Source of the DNA: UBA6770 sp965660875
GTDB taxonomy: Bacteria; Bacteroidota; Bacteroidia; Flavobacteriales_G; Salibacteraceae
NCBI GenBank assembly: GCA_965660875.1
Contig: CBFIBQ010000004.1
Span: 1-64,000 of the forward strand
DNA: 64,000 bases
Reading direction: 5' to 3'
Shown here: in pieces, positions 17,048 to 26,019 of the stretch
Layout: each line of letters starts with the position of its first letter
How positions within the stretch are numbered: position 1 is the first letter of the stretch
The notes under the pieces: generated by a model
What the model saw: only the letters and a program-made list of their open reading frames with translations
Told to the model about the DNA's origin: nothing
The model's database searches: none
Translations under genes and position numbers: made by a program

Positions 17048-17455
17048 TTAAGCTGTTTTTTCTTTTGAGGACTGACTTTGGTTAATGTCTTTTATCGTTG
17101 CACCCATGCTACAAGCCCCTGTAAATGCAGCTCCTGGCTCAATGGATAATTTCGAGGTAATTATGTCGCCGTTGATATTTGCTGTGGATTGCAGCGCCAA
17201 TAATTCTTCTACCGAAACTTTACCTTTAACGGTTCCAGAAACATTTGCTCGAGCACAAATGATCTCACCTTCTAGTATACCACCTTCGCCAATTACCACC
17301 TTTCCTTTACTGACAATTGTGCCAATTAATTTACCGTCAAGGCGTATATCGCCGCTAGTTTCAATGTCTCCACTAATTGTAGTCCCAGCAGAAATATGAT
17401 TTCTGGTTCCTTCTAAATCCGATTGCTTCGCCATTGTTTTGCTGCTTTTGAACAT
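17048..17455 (-). CDS. bactofilin (polymer-forming cytoskeletal protein)
   Basis: This 135-residue bactofilin has the central beta-helix built from short repeats (AGTTISGDIETSGDIRLDGKL, VVIGEGGILEGEII, ANVSGTVKGKV, ANINGDIITSKLSI) and disordered ends. Bactofilins polymerise without nucleotide and organise cell-wall enzymes and envelope machinery. The neighbours fit: sprE lies upstream on the same strand and a divergent M23 endopeptidase beyond it. A promoter box sits 20 bp upstream of the ATG. Confidence 0.92.
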   Translation of the reverse strand: MFKSSKTMAKQSDLEGTRNHISAGTTISGDIETSGDIRLDGKLIGTIVSKGKVVIGEGGILEGEIICARANVSGTVKGKVSVEELLALQSTANINGDIITSKLSIEPGAAFTGACSMGATIKDINQSQSSKEKTA

Positions 17456-17475
17456 TTCTATTTATTAAGAGGCGC

Positions 17476-17483
17476 CAAAGGTA
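17476..17483 (-). promoter_or_regulatory. -7 promoter box of bactofilin
   Basis: Exact TAnnTTTG match (TACCTTTG) in the gap after the sprE stop, so bactofilin can be transcribed on its own. Confidence 0.5.
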
Positions 17484-17498
17484 AAAATTATTAACAAC

Positions 17499-20054
17499 TT
17501 AAAGTTTATAGCTTTTGTTCATGAATTCTTGATACAGTCCTACCCGCTTGTCCTGAAAAAATAACGCATAGTTTGTGTAACTGATGATGAAAAATTCATT
17601 TTCCATTTCGTTGATTTTTTTAAGACTGGTGCGGTTTCGAGAAAAATTTGTGTAATAGTCAATGGACTTTTTAGCGTTTGGAAATTGTTTAATGGAAATC
17701 ATGTGTGTTGCTTTATCTAGCATCACGGCACTAACTTTTAAACCCGAACCTGCGTGATATGCTTTATTGTAGTTTGCTATTCGCTCTTTAATTTGTTCAA
17801 TATCGGTATCCTTAGTAGGAATTAACATGACGGCTAAGTGTCTTCCATCTTTATCAATACTATATGCGGGTGGGGGAGAATTGGTAGGCTGTTCCTTTTT
17901 CTCTGTAGTTAAGATTTTAATACGTTGCTCGGCATCTTTTGCTTCTGGTGTACCGGGATTAGCACCTTGAAATGCTTTCAAACTGGCAATTAAATCGGCT
18001 TTGTTTTGACTACTCACCGCACTTAGAGCCTTAAGATATTTAAACTTGATTATTAGGTGATTATCAGGCATTGTTTTTTCAGCCTTTTCGCATTCCTGAA
18101 CACACGCAGTGTAAAAGCCTCTGTTGTAATAGTAATAAGCACGTTTGTAGGCGGCAAGTGCAGCTTTCTTTTTGGAGTCCATATCTTTTGCATAGTCTGG
18201 ATCTAGAATAATTTTTGCGTAATCCGACTGTGGGTACTTACTTAAAATATATTGTCTGTAGTAAGCCGCCGAGTCCATTTTACTTTCACCCAAGTACATT
18301 CTGTACAATTGGTAAAGGCAGTTGAGTTGATATTTAGAAGTGTCGTATCTTGAAAGTAGATTCCTAAATGCTCCTATTGCACGAGGCGCATCGTCCATTT
18401 TCTCTTTGTATATGATTCCTAGGTTGTAGTACGCTTCAATAATTTTGTCATTGGATTTAGATTTTGCCTCATTAGAAAAAGGAATGTCCTTCATGTAGGT
18501 AGATTTATCTGAAATTCCACTCAGAACGCTATCTACGGCATTTTCATTAAACGAATCTAAGTCATCTAAGCTCATGCTTGACTTATCACTTCTTCTCCAA
18601 TTGTCTTCGTTGGGTCGTGCTCCCCATTGCTTGTTAAATTCTTTTTTCCCTAATTCTATCGTTTTTTCATTGTAAAAGTACCAAGCTCCCTTTTCAGTAG
18701 AAATTTCATTTTGGAAACCCACGTCATCATCAAAAGCGGATTGGTTTTCAAGAGCCCTTCTCCGTTCTTCTTCCTCAGCTAAACGTTCCTCAATAACATC
18801 CTCTATAAAAGCCTCTAACTCTGCTTCAGGCAAATTGGCCAACGCTTGTAAACTATCTTCTCGTTCTATTACGAGTATGTTTTCTACAAGTTCGGTCAAG
18901 CTATTTTTAATGTTGATTATTTCTTCCTTATTTGGAAAGTTATCGGGAATATATTGCACCGTGCTGTCATAGTAGGCTTGCGCGGGAATATACTCGGGTC
19001 GTTTAAAGTAAATTTCAGCTAACTCCAAAAAAGAAAGTCCTTTTTGATAATCATCCTCTACGCTAGATTCGGCAGATAGTTTTAACGCCGTTATTTGTCT
19101 GTCTTCGCTGTCTTCTTGATAATAAATCTTACTCAATGCATAATAAAGTTTGTCTCGATACTCAATGTTTTTGTCGTCACGAAGCATTTTGAGTAACACT
19201 TTTTTGATGTTGTAACTACTACCATCTGCAGAGGAATAAGATAATGCGCGGTTCATTTGCGCCCAAAATTCCATTTCATATTCTGGATGCCTATCCGCCA
19301 CTTCTTGGTACATTTCGTTTGCACGAATCGACTCACCTTGTTCTGCATACAGTTGCGCCAAGATAAACATCCAACGTGTAGCCTTCTGTTTGTCTTCTTG
19401 GATTAATACTGCAGCCTCTAATTCCAGCATTGCTTTGGTGTTTTCACCTTGAGTAAGGTAATATTCCGCAATAGTTGCCTTCACCTCTGGCATTATTTCA
19501 TCTGGTACTTTGTTGTCGTTAATCAGCAAACGAATCATTTCGTCGGCACGGTCAAAATTCTCAGTTTGAATAAAAGACTTGATCAGCCATAATGTAGCAT
19601 CGTATTTTTGCTCCCCCTTAAACTTCTTGGTTACGTAGCGAAATATTGGAATACATTCTTTAAAGTTCTTCTCGTAGAAATAAGCTTTTCCAATGAGCAT
19701 CCAGCAGTCATCAATCCATTTAACACGCTCTTTGCCTTTAATATCCATGCTGTGATATTCAATAACACGTGAGCATTTTTTAATTACCACATCCATGTCG
19801 CTCTGAACAGTACCTGCCATTTGTTCATCTCCATAGATATATAGTGGGAGCAGAGCACGATAATTTTCCTTATGTCCTGATTTAATTTTTTCTTTACCCG
19901 CCTTGTAAGCCTCTTTGGCATTGAAATAGCCGTTCCATCGGGCATTGGTATTATGGAAAAACCGATTTAAGAAGTTGTTCTTTTTTTGAGAACAACTCTG
20001 CGCACCTACTAGGAGTACTAAAGAAAATATGGAAATAAGTAATCGATTTTTCAA
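17499..20054 (-). CDS. sprE: T9SS/gliding lipoprotein SprE (PorW)
   Basis: This large TPR lipoprotein of the type IX secretion machinery links the periplasmic ring to the translocon and is needed for gliding and secretion in relatives. The TTG at 20054 is preferred because it yields an ideal lipoprotein signal (KNRLLISIF ... GAQSC); a TTG at 20096 would add 14 unlikely residues. The family opening FHNTNARWNGYFNAKEAYK follows, then many TPR-like helices (FYEKNFKECIPIFRYV, FDRADEMIRLL). An acidic coiled region (about 440-485, AEEEERRRALE) lies in the middle. Length is normal. Confidence 0.9.
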   Translation of the reverse strand: MKNRLLISIFSLVLLVGAQSCSQKKNNFLNRFFHNTNARWNGYFNAKEAYKAGKEKIKSGHKENYRALLPLYIYGDEQMAGTVQSDMDVVIKKCSRVIEYHSMDIKGKERVKWIDDCWMLIGKAYFYEKNFKECIPIFRYVTKKFKGEQKYDATLWLIKSFIQTENFDRADEMIRLLINDNKVPDEIMPEVKATIAEYYLTQGENTKAMLELEAAVLIQEDKQKATRWMFILAQLYAEQGESIRANEMYQEVADRHPEYEMEFWAQMNRALSYSSADGSSYNIKKVLLKMLRDDKNIEYRDKLYYALSKIYYQEDSEDRQITALKLSAESSVEDDYQKGLSFLELAEIYFKRPEYIPAQAYYDSTVQYIPDNFPNKEEIINIKNSLTELVENILVIEREDSLQALANLPEAELEAFIEDVIEERLAEEEERRRALENQSAFDDDVGFQNEISTEKGAWYFYNEKTIELGKKEFNKQWGARPNEDNWRRSDKSSMSLDDLDSFNENAVDSVLSGISDKSTYMKDIPFSNEAKSKSNDKIIEAYYNLGIIYKEKMDDAPRAIGAFRNLLSRYDTSKYQLNCLYQLYRMYLGESKMDSAAYYRQYILSKYPQSDYAKIILDPDYAKDMDSKKKAALAAYKRAYYYYNRGFYTACVQECEKAEKTMPDNHLIIKFKYLKALSAVSSQNKADLIASLKAFQGANPGTPEAKDAEQRIKILTTEKKEQPTNSPPPAYSIDKDGRHLAVMLIPTKDTDIEQIKERIANYNKAYHAGSGLKVSAVMLDKATHMISIKQFPNAKKSIDYYTNFSRNRTSLKKINEMENEFFIISYTNYALFFQDKRVGLYQEFMNKSYKL

Positions 20055-20135
20055 GCCTGATGGTGCTTTGAGATATGTAGAACTTAGAATACACAAAAAT
20101 ATTTCATTTTAATACCTAATATTGAATACTCGTAT

Positions 20136-20143
20136 CAAATATA
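20136..20143 (-). promoter_or_regulatory. -7 promoter box of sprE
   Basis: Exact TAnnTTTG match (TATATTTG) on the minus strand in the divergent sprE/M23 region. An 8-codon reading frame including its stop (ATG at 20107) lies between this box and sprE. Confidence 0.45.
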
Positions 20144-20160
20144 AATGGGCAGAATTCAGA

Positions 20161-20168
20161 TAGTTTTG
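20161..20168 (+). promoter_or_regulatory. -7 promoter box of the M23 peptidase gene
   Basis: Exact TAnnTTTG match (TAGTTTTG), 11 bp upstream of the ATG. It stands back to back with the sprE box 18 bp away. Confidence 0.5.
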
Positions 20169-20178
20169 CTTTTGAGAA

Positions 20179-21075
20179 ATGAAAAAAGAAAAGTCACCTA
20201 GTTCTAAGAAAGACGGCAAGTCTAAAAAAGTGATTTCAAAAATGAAACACAAGTCGCGGCTTGTGATTATGAATGATGACACTTTTGAAGAACAGCTTTC
20301 TATAATTCTCTCTCCGCTGAATGTGTTTGCTTGGGGTGGGTTAATAATCATACTCTTTACGATATTTATTATCGTGACAGTTGCTTTTACACCTTTACGT
20401 GAATTTATTCCTGGCTATGCAGATATAAAAACAAAGCGCATTGCAACTGCAACAGCCCAAAGGGTGGATAGTTTAGAGAACGCCCTGAGCAATAACCTGC
20501 GTTACCTTGATAATTTGAAGGTGATATTATCGGGCGGCGTTGTAGAAGATGATTCGGTAAAAACTATCAGTCAAGTGCCGGTATCTAATCAGATAATAGC
20601 TGAAAACAGTTATGAAGATAGTATCTTAAGGGCTAGGGTGGAAGAGGAGGAACGGTTTAACTTAAGTTTCCAGTCGGACAAAAGCCAAGATGAAGGTCTA
20701 AGGAATATTTTATTTTTCACGCCGCTTGAAGGGGTATTGTCCTCTGAATTTGACCCTGCAATACGGCATTATGGAGTTGACATAGTTGCCGGGGACAATG
20801 ATGCACCAGTAAAATCTGTTTTGGAGGGCACAGTTACTTTAGCAACCTGGACCTCCGATGAAGGACATGTGCTTTTTATTCAACATAAATACAACTTGGT
20901 TTCGGTGTACAAGCACAACTCTATGCTACTAAAAAAGGTTGGTGAACAGGTTAAGGCTGGAGAGGCTGTAGCAATTGTAGGTAATAGTGGTGAGTTAAGT
21001 ACTGGCCCACATCTGCATTTAGAGTTGTGGCATAAAGGAAAACCAATTAACCCAAGCGATTACATTTTATTTTAA
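20179..21075 (+). CDS. M23-family peptidoglycan endopeptidase, membrane-anchored
   Basis: The 298-residue protein has a basic cytoplasmic start, one transmembrane helix (about residues 52-74), a coiled linker and a C-terminal peptidase M23 (LytM) domain. Zinc and catalytic positions are visible: HYGVDIVA (His and Asp ligands) and GPHLHLELW (the HxH motif). It would cut cross-links in the periplasm. Together with the adjacent bactofilin it suggests a localised wall-remodelling unit; this neighbourhood with sprE is common in Bacteroidota. Confidence 0.92.
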   Translation: MKKEKSPSSKKDGKSKKVISKMKHKSRLVIMNDDTFEEQLSIILSPLNVFAWGGLIIILFTIFIIVTVAFTPLREFIPGYADIKTKRIATATAQRVDSLENALSNNLRYLDNLKVILSGGVVEDDSVKTISQVPVSNQIIAENSYEDSILRARVEEEERFNLSFQSDKSQDEGLRNILFFTPLEGVLSSEFDPAIRHYGVDIVAGDNDAPVKSVLEGTVTLATWTSDEGHVLFIQHKYNLVSVYKHNSMLLKKVGEQVKAGEAVAIVGNSGELSTGPHLHLELWHKGKPINPSDYILF

Positions 21076-21260
21076 TCATTTGGGCGTGGTATAAAAAGGT
21101 TTGGGATCCTAAGCTACAGATGTTAGTATAAACGGGTAAAACCCTTGGCTAAGAAAAAAACCACAGGAAGTGAGTATATGTTACGCTTAATTGTACCAAG
21201 ATAATGGCCGCGTACTTTTTGCTAGAGTATTAAAAAAGTTATTTGAAAATAAAGCAAGAA
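21076..21260. other. intergenic region without a recognised gene
   Basis: These 185 bases after the M23 gene contain a short GGGT-AAA-ACCC hairpin near 21135 and no convincing reading frame or RNA family. It may be a long 3' untranslated region shared by the two convergent units. Confidence 0.5.
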
Positions 21261-21290
21261 AAAGCCGCTTTGTATCTACAAAGCGGCTTT
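21261..21290 (-). terminator. strong terminator of the fabH-accC region
   Basis: A perfect 14-bp stem (21261-21274 with 21277-21290) with a 2-base centre is followed on the minus strand by TTTTTC. It lies 20 bp after the accC stop and could act on both strands. Confidence 0.85.
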
Positions 21291-21310
21291 AAAATATTGA
21301 TAGAACAAAA

Positions 21311-22675
21311 TTATTTATTGTAGTCCCATTCTTCTAAAAACTTGGTGGTAAACTCACCTTTCTGAAATTGTTCGTTACGCATAAGTTTCTGATGAAACGG
21401 GATAGTCGTTTTAACGCCTTCCACAATATATTCGTCTAATGCTCTTTGCATTTTTTGAATTGCCTCTTCTCTAGATTGAGCCACAGTAATAAGTTTGGAC
21501 ACCATGCTATCGTAATTTGGTGGAATGGTATATCCAGCATACACGTGCGTATCTATCCGAATTCCAATTCCTCCAGGTTCATGGTATTCCGTTATTTTTC
21601 CAGGTGAAGGCATCCAGTTTTTACTCGGGTCTTCAGCATTAATTCGGCATTGAATTGCGTGCATCTTTGGGATGTAATTTTTCCCGGAAATAGGCTCTCC
21701 AGCAGCAATTAGTATTTGTTCTTTAATTAAATCCCAACCGATTACTTCTTCTGTTATGGTATGCTCTACTTGAATACGGGTATTCATTTCCATAAAGTAG
21801 AAGTTACGGTGCTTATCAACCAAAAATTCTACAGTCCCAACGCCTTCGTAATTCACAGCTTTTGCAGCATTTATAGCAGCTTCACCCATTTTTTTTCTGA
21901 GCGCCGGCGTCATGAAAGGAGAGGGAGTTTCTTCAACTAGTTTTTGGTGCCGTCTCTGAATAGAACAATCGCGTTCACTCATGTGACAAGCATTGCCATG
22001 TTGATCGCCCGCAATTTGTATTTCGATATGACGAGGTTCTTCAATGAACTTCTCCATGTACACACCGTCATTTCCAAATGCCGCAGCAGCTTCTCTTTGT
22101 ATAGCAGATAATGCATCTTCTACATCTTCTTCTTTCCAAACCACTCGCATGCCTTTACCACCGCCACCAGCAGTAGCTTTCATCATTACTGGAAGGCCAA
22201 CTTCTTTAGCCATCTTAACAGCATGTTTACCATCTTTTAATAAGCCTTCTGATCCAGGTACACAAGGAACGCCTGCGGCAAGCATTGTGCTTTTTGCATT
22301 TGCCTTATCTCCCATACCTTCAATCATGTCAGGGCCAGCTCCAATGAACTTTATTCCGTGTTCCTCACAAATCTTGGAGAACTTCGCGTTTTCGGATAAA
22401 AAACCGTAGCCTGGGTGAATCGCATCTGCATTGGTAATTTCCGCCGCAGCAATAATGTTTGGTATTTTTAAATAGGACTCTGTACTAACTGCAGGTCCTA
22501 TGCAAACTGCTTCATCTGCAAAACGAACGGGAAGACTGTCTTTATCTGCAAGTGAATACACCGCAACAGTTTTTATACCCATTTCTTTGCACGTGCGAAT
22601 AATGCGCAGCGCAATCTCACCTCGATTGGCAATGAGAATTTTTTTGAAAAGTTGTGCTTTTATTTTCCTTGCCAT
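21311..22675 (-). CDS. accC: acetyl-CoA carboxylase, biotin carboxylase subunit
   Basis: This 454-residue enzyme carboxylates the biotin on AccB using ATP and bicarbonate, the first step of malonyl-CoA synthesis. It shows the biotin carboxylase N-domain (KKILIANRGEIALRIIRTC), the ATP-grasp glycine loop (KATAGGGGKGMRVV), MEKFIEEPRHIEIQ, and FYFMEMNTRIQVEHTITEE with metal and catalytic residues. It is the last gene of the rpmF-plsX-fabH-accB-accC run and is followed by a strong terminator. Confidence 0.97.
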   Translation of the reverse strand: MARKIKAQLFKKILIANRGEIALRIIRTCKEMGIKTVAVYSLADKDSLPVRFADEAVCIGPAVSTESYLKIPNIIAAAEITNADAIHPGYGFLSENAKFSKICEEHGIKFIGAGPDMIEGMGDKANAKSTMLAAGVPCVPGSEGLLKDGKHAVKMAKEVGLPVMMKATAGGGGKGMRVVWKEEDVEDALSAIQREAAAAFGNDGVYMEKFIEEPRHIEIQIAGDQHGNACHMSERDCSIQRRHQKLVEETPSPFMTPALRKKMGEAAINAAKAVNYEGVGTVEFLVDKHRNFYFMEMNTRIQVEHTITEEVIGWDLIKEQILIAAGEPISGKNYIPKMHAIQCRINAEDPSKNWMPSPGKITEYHEPGGIGIRIDTHVYAGYTIPPNYDSMVSKLITVAQSREEAIQKMQRALDEYIVEGVKTTIPFHQKLMRNEQFQKGEFTTKFLEEWDYNK

Positions 22676-22699
22676 ATAATTATGGATTATGCGTTAAAA

Positions 22700-23194
22700 C
22701 TAACTAGGGTCAATCAAGAATAATGGTTGATCGTACTCTACAGGTGTAGCATCATCAACTAACACTTTCACCACTTTTCCTGAAATTTCAGCTTCAATTT
22801 CATTGAAAAGTTTCATTGCTTCAATTATGCAAAGAACCTCACCGGGATTGATAGTGTCACCAACGTTTTTAAACACGGGTTTATCAGGAGCAGACGAACG
22901 ATAAAAAGTACCAATCATTGGCGATTTTATTTCAACGTATTTTGAGTCTTCTGAAGCCTTAACTGGAGCAGCTTCAGCAGCGGGCGCAGGGGCCGGAGCT
23001 GCCGCAACTTGAGGCACCGGAGCTGCAGGAGCAGCAGGCACGGCTGCTTGAATGACTTGTGGTGCTGCCGTTCCACCTTTTTGTTTTCCTTCTGTTTTGA
23101 TAACTAACTTCACATCATCCATTTCGAGTTCAACTTCGTTAACTCCGGATTTTGCTACAAATTTTATTAGTCCTTGAATTTCTTCAATTTTCAT
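22700..23194 (-). CDS. accB: acetyl-CoA carboxylase, biotin carboxyl carrier protein
   Basis: This 164-residue carrier has the N-terminal helix (IEEIQGLIKFVAKSGVNEVE), an Ala/Pro-rich flexible linker (about 45-85) and the C-terminal biotinyl domain with the thumb and the biotinylated Lys128 in EAMKLFNEI. It moves carboxyl-biotin between AccC and the transferase. It lies 24 bp upstream of accC and has a promoter box in the gap after fabH. Confidence 0.97.
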   Translation of the reverse strand: MKIEEIQGLIKFVAKSGVNEVELEMDDVKLVIKTEGKQKGGTAAPQVIQAAVPAAPAAPVPQVAAAPAPAPAAEAAPVKASEDSKYVEIKSPMIGTFYRSSAPDKPVFKNVGDTINPGEVLCIIEAMKLFNEIEAEISGKVVKVLVDDATPVEYDQPLFLIDPS

Positions 23195-23215
23195 ATCTAG
23201 ATTTTTCTTGTTCTA

Positions 23216-23223
23216 CAAAGATA
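23216..23223 (-). promoter_or_regulatory. -7 promoter box of accB-accC
   Basis: Exact TAnnTTTG match (TATCTTTG) between the fabH stop and the accB ATG, suggesting internal initiation for the carboxylase genes. Confidence 0.45.
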
Positions 23224-23229
23224 AATTTA

Positions 23230-24225
23230 TCAGCTATTGTACGCCCATTTGAGGTAAACTGCTCCCCATGTGAATCCACCACCAAATGCAGAGAGAATGA
23301 TATTATCTCCTTTTTTGAGTTTGTTTTCCCACTCCCATAAACACAATGGAATGGTTCCAGCAGTTGTATTACCGTATTTTTCAATATTAATCATCACCTT
23401 TTCAGGTGCTAAATTCAATCTATTGGCTGTTGCATCAATAATTCTCAGGTTGGCCTGATGCGGCACCAGCCAATCCAGCGTTTCTCCTGTTAATCCGTTA
23501 CGTAACATCACTTCCTCGGAAACATCCGCCATGTTAGTAACTGCAAATTTAAATACTTGCTTTCCCTCTTGATATACAGCGTGTTCGTTGTTAGCTACAG
23601 TTTCTGCAGAGGCCGGCTTTACTGAGCCACCCGCGGGTTGGTGCAAATATTTTCTTCCAGAACCATCCGCGTGTAATTGAAAATCAATAACCCCAAAGCC
23701 ATCAGTATTTGGCTCTAACAGTGCAGCGCCGCCACCATCTCCAAATATGATACAAGTAGTTCTATCTTCATAGTTTAGTATGGAAGACATTTTATCTACT
23801 CCAACCACTACCACTTTTTTGTACTTGCCAGTTTCTATGAACTGAGCACCAGTACTTAATGCGTAGATAAATCCAGAACAAGCTGCGTTAACATCAAAAC
23901 TCCAGGCATTTACTGCACCAACTTTGTCGGCTACCACATTAGCACAGCTAGGAAAGTTATAATCGGCCGTTACTGTACCCACAATAATTAAGTCAATCTC
24001 TTCTGGTGAAATGCCTCGTTTTTTACACAAATCCAGCACAGCTGGCGCAGCAAGGTCTGATGCTCCAGTATTTGGTTCTTTGAGTATACGCCTTTCTTTA
24101 ATTCCAGTTCGAGTTAAAATCCACTCGTCATTGGTATCGACGATTTTTTCTAAGTCTTTATTGGTCATTCGTGTTTCTGGCACATAGCCCGAGACCGCTG
24201 TAATTGCTGCTTTAATATCAGACAT
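23230..24225 (-). CDS. fabH: 3-oxoacyl-ACP synthase III
   Basis: FabH starts fatty-acid chains by condensing an acyl-CoA primer with malonyl-ACP. The Cys-His-Asn triad is complete: Cys116 (NAACSGF), His256 (VPHQANLR) and Asn286 (KYGNTTAG). At 331 residues it has normal length, with the C-terminal FGGGFTWGAVYLKW. It starts on the last base of plsX and is co-transcribed with it. Confidence 0.97.
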   Translation of the reverse strand: MSDIKAAITAVSGYVPETRMTNKDLEKIVDTNDEWILTRTGIKERRILKEPNTGASDLAAPAVLDLCKKRGISPEEIDLIIVGTVTADYNFPSCANVVADKVGAVNAWSFDVNAACSGFIYALSTGAQFIETGKYKKVVVVGVDKMSSILNYEDRTTCIIFGDGGGAALLEPNTDGFGVIDFQLHADGSGRKYLHQPAGGSVKPASAETVANNEHAVYQEGKQVFKFAVTNMADVSEEVMLRNGLTGETLDWLVPHQANLRIIDATANRLNLAPEKVMINIEKYGNTTAGTIPLCLWEWENKLKKGDNIILSAFGGGFTWGAVYLKWAYNS

Positions 24226-25163
24226 TATTTAAATGCGTTTTTAATTTTTTCTGAAAGTTGAGCTTTAGAAACATCTAAAGAATGAACCATCATATTTTTA
24301 ATAGCGCGAGCACTAGAAATTCCGTGCCCAATAATAACATTTCCATTAACACCAAGCACAGGTGTTCCGCCATAAATTTCATAGTTCAGTCTGTTGAAGA
24401 ACTCATCATCTATTCCGCGCTTTTTTATCATACTGTAAAATGCTTCAGCCTCTTTGAGCATTACGTTTCCTGTAAACCCATCAGTCACTATTACATCAAT
24501 TTCTCCACTGAATAAGTCACGACCTTCTACATTTCCATAAAAGTCGAAGTCTCTTGAATCCTTCATAAGTTGGTGAGCAGCTTGAACCTGCATGGTTCCC
24601 TTCTCTTCCTCTTCACCAATACTTAGCAACCCTACTTTCGGGCTTTGTATTTTAAAAACTTCTTGAGCGTAAATTGAACCTAATACGCCAAATTGATACA
24701 ACACATCGGGCTTACAGTCTGCGTTTATTCCTACATCCAACAGGATATTCATGCTTCCATCAGGGCAGGGAATTGCAGATGTTACCGAAGGGCGAATTAC
24801 ACCCGGAACAGCTTGAATGGTGAACATAGAACCTACCATCATAGCTCCAGAATTTCCGGCGCTAGCAAAGGAGTCAATTTCACCCGATTTTAAATAATGA
24901 AACCCAAGACTTATAGAAGACTTGGGCTTACTCTTGAAAGCTTTTGCAGGGTGTTCTCCCATTTCAATACGTTCTGTAGTATGAACGTATTCAAAATCAT
25001 TTGGGTTTTCTCCTTTAGCAAGGAGTTGCTTTTTGCACTCTTTTTCATCGCCAATTAAAACAAGTTCAATGTTTTTTGGCAATTCTTGTCGAGCTTCTAT
25101 TGCTCCAAGAATGGTAGATTCGGGTGCAAAATCACCACCGAAAGTGTCTAGGCCTAGGCGCAT
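24225..25163 (-). CDS. plsX: phosphate acyltransferase
   Basis: PlsX makes acyl-phosphate from acyl-ACP for the PlsY route of phospholipid synthesis. The 312-residue protein shows the family start (MRLGLDTFGGDFAPESTILG), the central SFASAGNSGAMM motif and IDVIVTDGFTGNVMLKEAE. It lies between rpmF and fabH in the usual order. Confidence 0.97.
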   Translation of the reverse strand: MRLGLDTFGGDFAPESTILGAIEARQELPKNIELVLIGDEKECKKQLLAKGENPNDFEYVHTTERIEMGEHPAKAFKSKPKSSISLGFHYLKSGEIDSFASAGNSGAMMVGSMFTIQAVPGVIRPSVTSAIPCPDGSMNILLDVGINADCKPDVLYQFGVLGSIYAQEVFKIQSPKVGLLSIGEEEEKGTMQVQAAHQLMKDSRDFDFYGNVEGRDLFSGEIDVIVTDGFTGNVMLKEAEAFYSMIKKRGIDDEFFNRLNYEIYGGTPVLGVNGNVIIGHGISSARAIKNMMVHSLDVSKAQLSEKIKNAFK

Positions 25164-25202
25164 TTAGGAATTTAGCTTTCGCGCTAAATTAGAACTAATT
25201 AC

Positions 25203-25397
25203 TTAAACCGCGGCTTCTTCTTTCTCTAATACGACTTTCCCCTTGTAATACAATTTACCTTCGAACCAATGTGCTCTATGGTATAAATGTGGTTGTCCAG
25301 TTGTTGGACAAGTCGCTACTGTAGGTGCAGTTGTTTTATAGTGAGTACGTCTTTTGTCTCTTCTTGTCTTACTCTGCTTACGTTTAGGATGCGCCAT
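25203..25397 (-). CDS. rpmF: 50S ribosomal protein L32
   Basis: The 64-residue protein matches bL32: MAHPKRKQSKTRRDKRRTHY, then CPTTGQPHLYHRAH. Only one of the zinc-ribbon Cys positions is present, so this is a zinc-free form. It sits 5 bp after yceD, the usual partner. Confidence 0.97.
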   Translation of the reverse strand: MAHPKRKQSKTRRDKRRTHYKTTAPTVATCPTTGQPHLYHRAHWFEGKLYYKGKVVLEKEEAAV

Positions 25398-25402
25398 TAT
25401 TA

Positions 25403-25936
25403 TTATTTTTTGTCTTTAAACAAGTCTTTTAATTTACTCCAACGGGGATCAGTTTCGTCATCTAACTTTTCTGTTCCAACGTTATTATACTCTTCTAATT
25501 TTCTCAACATTTCAGGGTCACAATTACCCGATTCATGAACTTTTTTAGCTGGTAACGAAAGGTGAATGAGTTCATAAAATATATTGGATAAATCTACTTT
25601 ATGATCTTTTGAAGGAATCACCAATACATCTTCTTCTTGCCACTCATCTTCCTCTCCAAATTTACCCAATACTCTAGAATTACCGGAAAGGGCTAATTTA
25701 AGTTGATCCAAACAAATATCGCAATCAACAATTACAGAGCCCTTGAACTCGATGTCAAAAACAAGCAAGTTTTCTTTTTTATCTAAATCAACTTCAAAAT
25801 GGACATTACCATCTTTTATTTGGTCAACTTCTGACCCAATGTCTTGAAAAAAATCAAAGAACGTTTTTTTTGCCTCGTATTCAAACTTGTGCTTTCCTAC
25901 TGCTAAACCTGAAAATTTTAATTCAAAATCTTTCAT
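25403..25936 (-). CDS. YceD/DUF177 family protein
   Basis: This 177-residue acidic protein has the DUF177 core (CDICLDQLKLALSGNSRVLGKF) with a CxxC pair and the C-terminal WSKLKDLF helix. Family members upstream of rpmF are linked to 23S rRNA and L32 metabolism. It is the first gene of the lipid cluster transcript, with a promoter box 26 bp upstream. Confidence 0.88.
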   Translation of the reverse strand: MKDFELKFSGLAVGKHKFEYEAKKTFFDFFQDIGSEVDQIKDGNVHFEVDLDKKENLLVFDIEFKGSVIVDCDICLDQLKLALSGNSRVLGKFGEEDEWQEEDVLVIPSKDHKVDLSNIFYELIHLSLPAKKVHESGNCDPEMLRKLEEYNNVGTEKLDDETDPRWSKLKDLFKDKK

Positions 25937-25961
25937 AGCGCACTATTCAAAAACGAGCCGG

Positions 25962-25969
25962 CAAATGTA
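25962..25969 (-). promoter_or_regulatory. -7 promoter box of the yceD-rpmF-plsX-fabH operon
   Basis: Exact TAnnTTTG match (TACATTTG), 26 bp upstream of the yceD ATG. A TTTG lies 16 bp further upstream (25986-25989), slightly closer than the usual -33 spacing. Confidence 0.55.
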
Positions 25970-26019
25970 ATAAAATATGCGATAGCAAATGTGCTTTAAA
26001 TGATTTCTAAATCAGCTTT

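Noticed and set aside
20084..20107. Eight-codon upstream frame (stop included) before sprE
   Set aside because: Could be a leader peptide, but has no regulatory codon pattern and may be chance; noted only with the promoter.
21076..21260. Small RNA gene after the M23 peptidase
   Set aside because: No promoter box, no stable fold beyond a 4-bp hairpin and no known RNA family.
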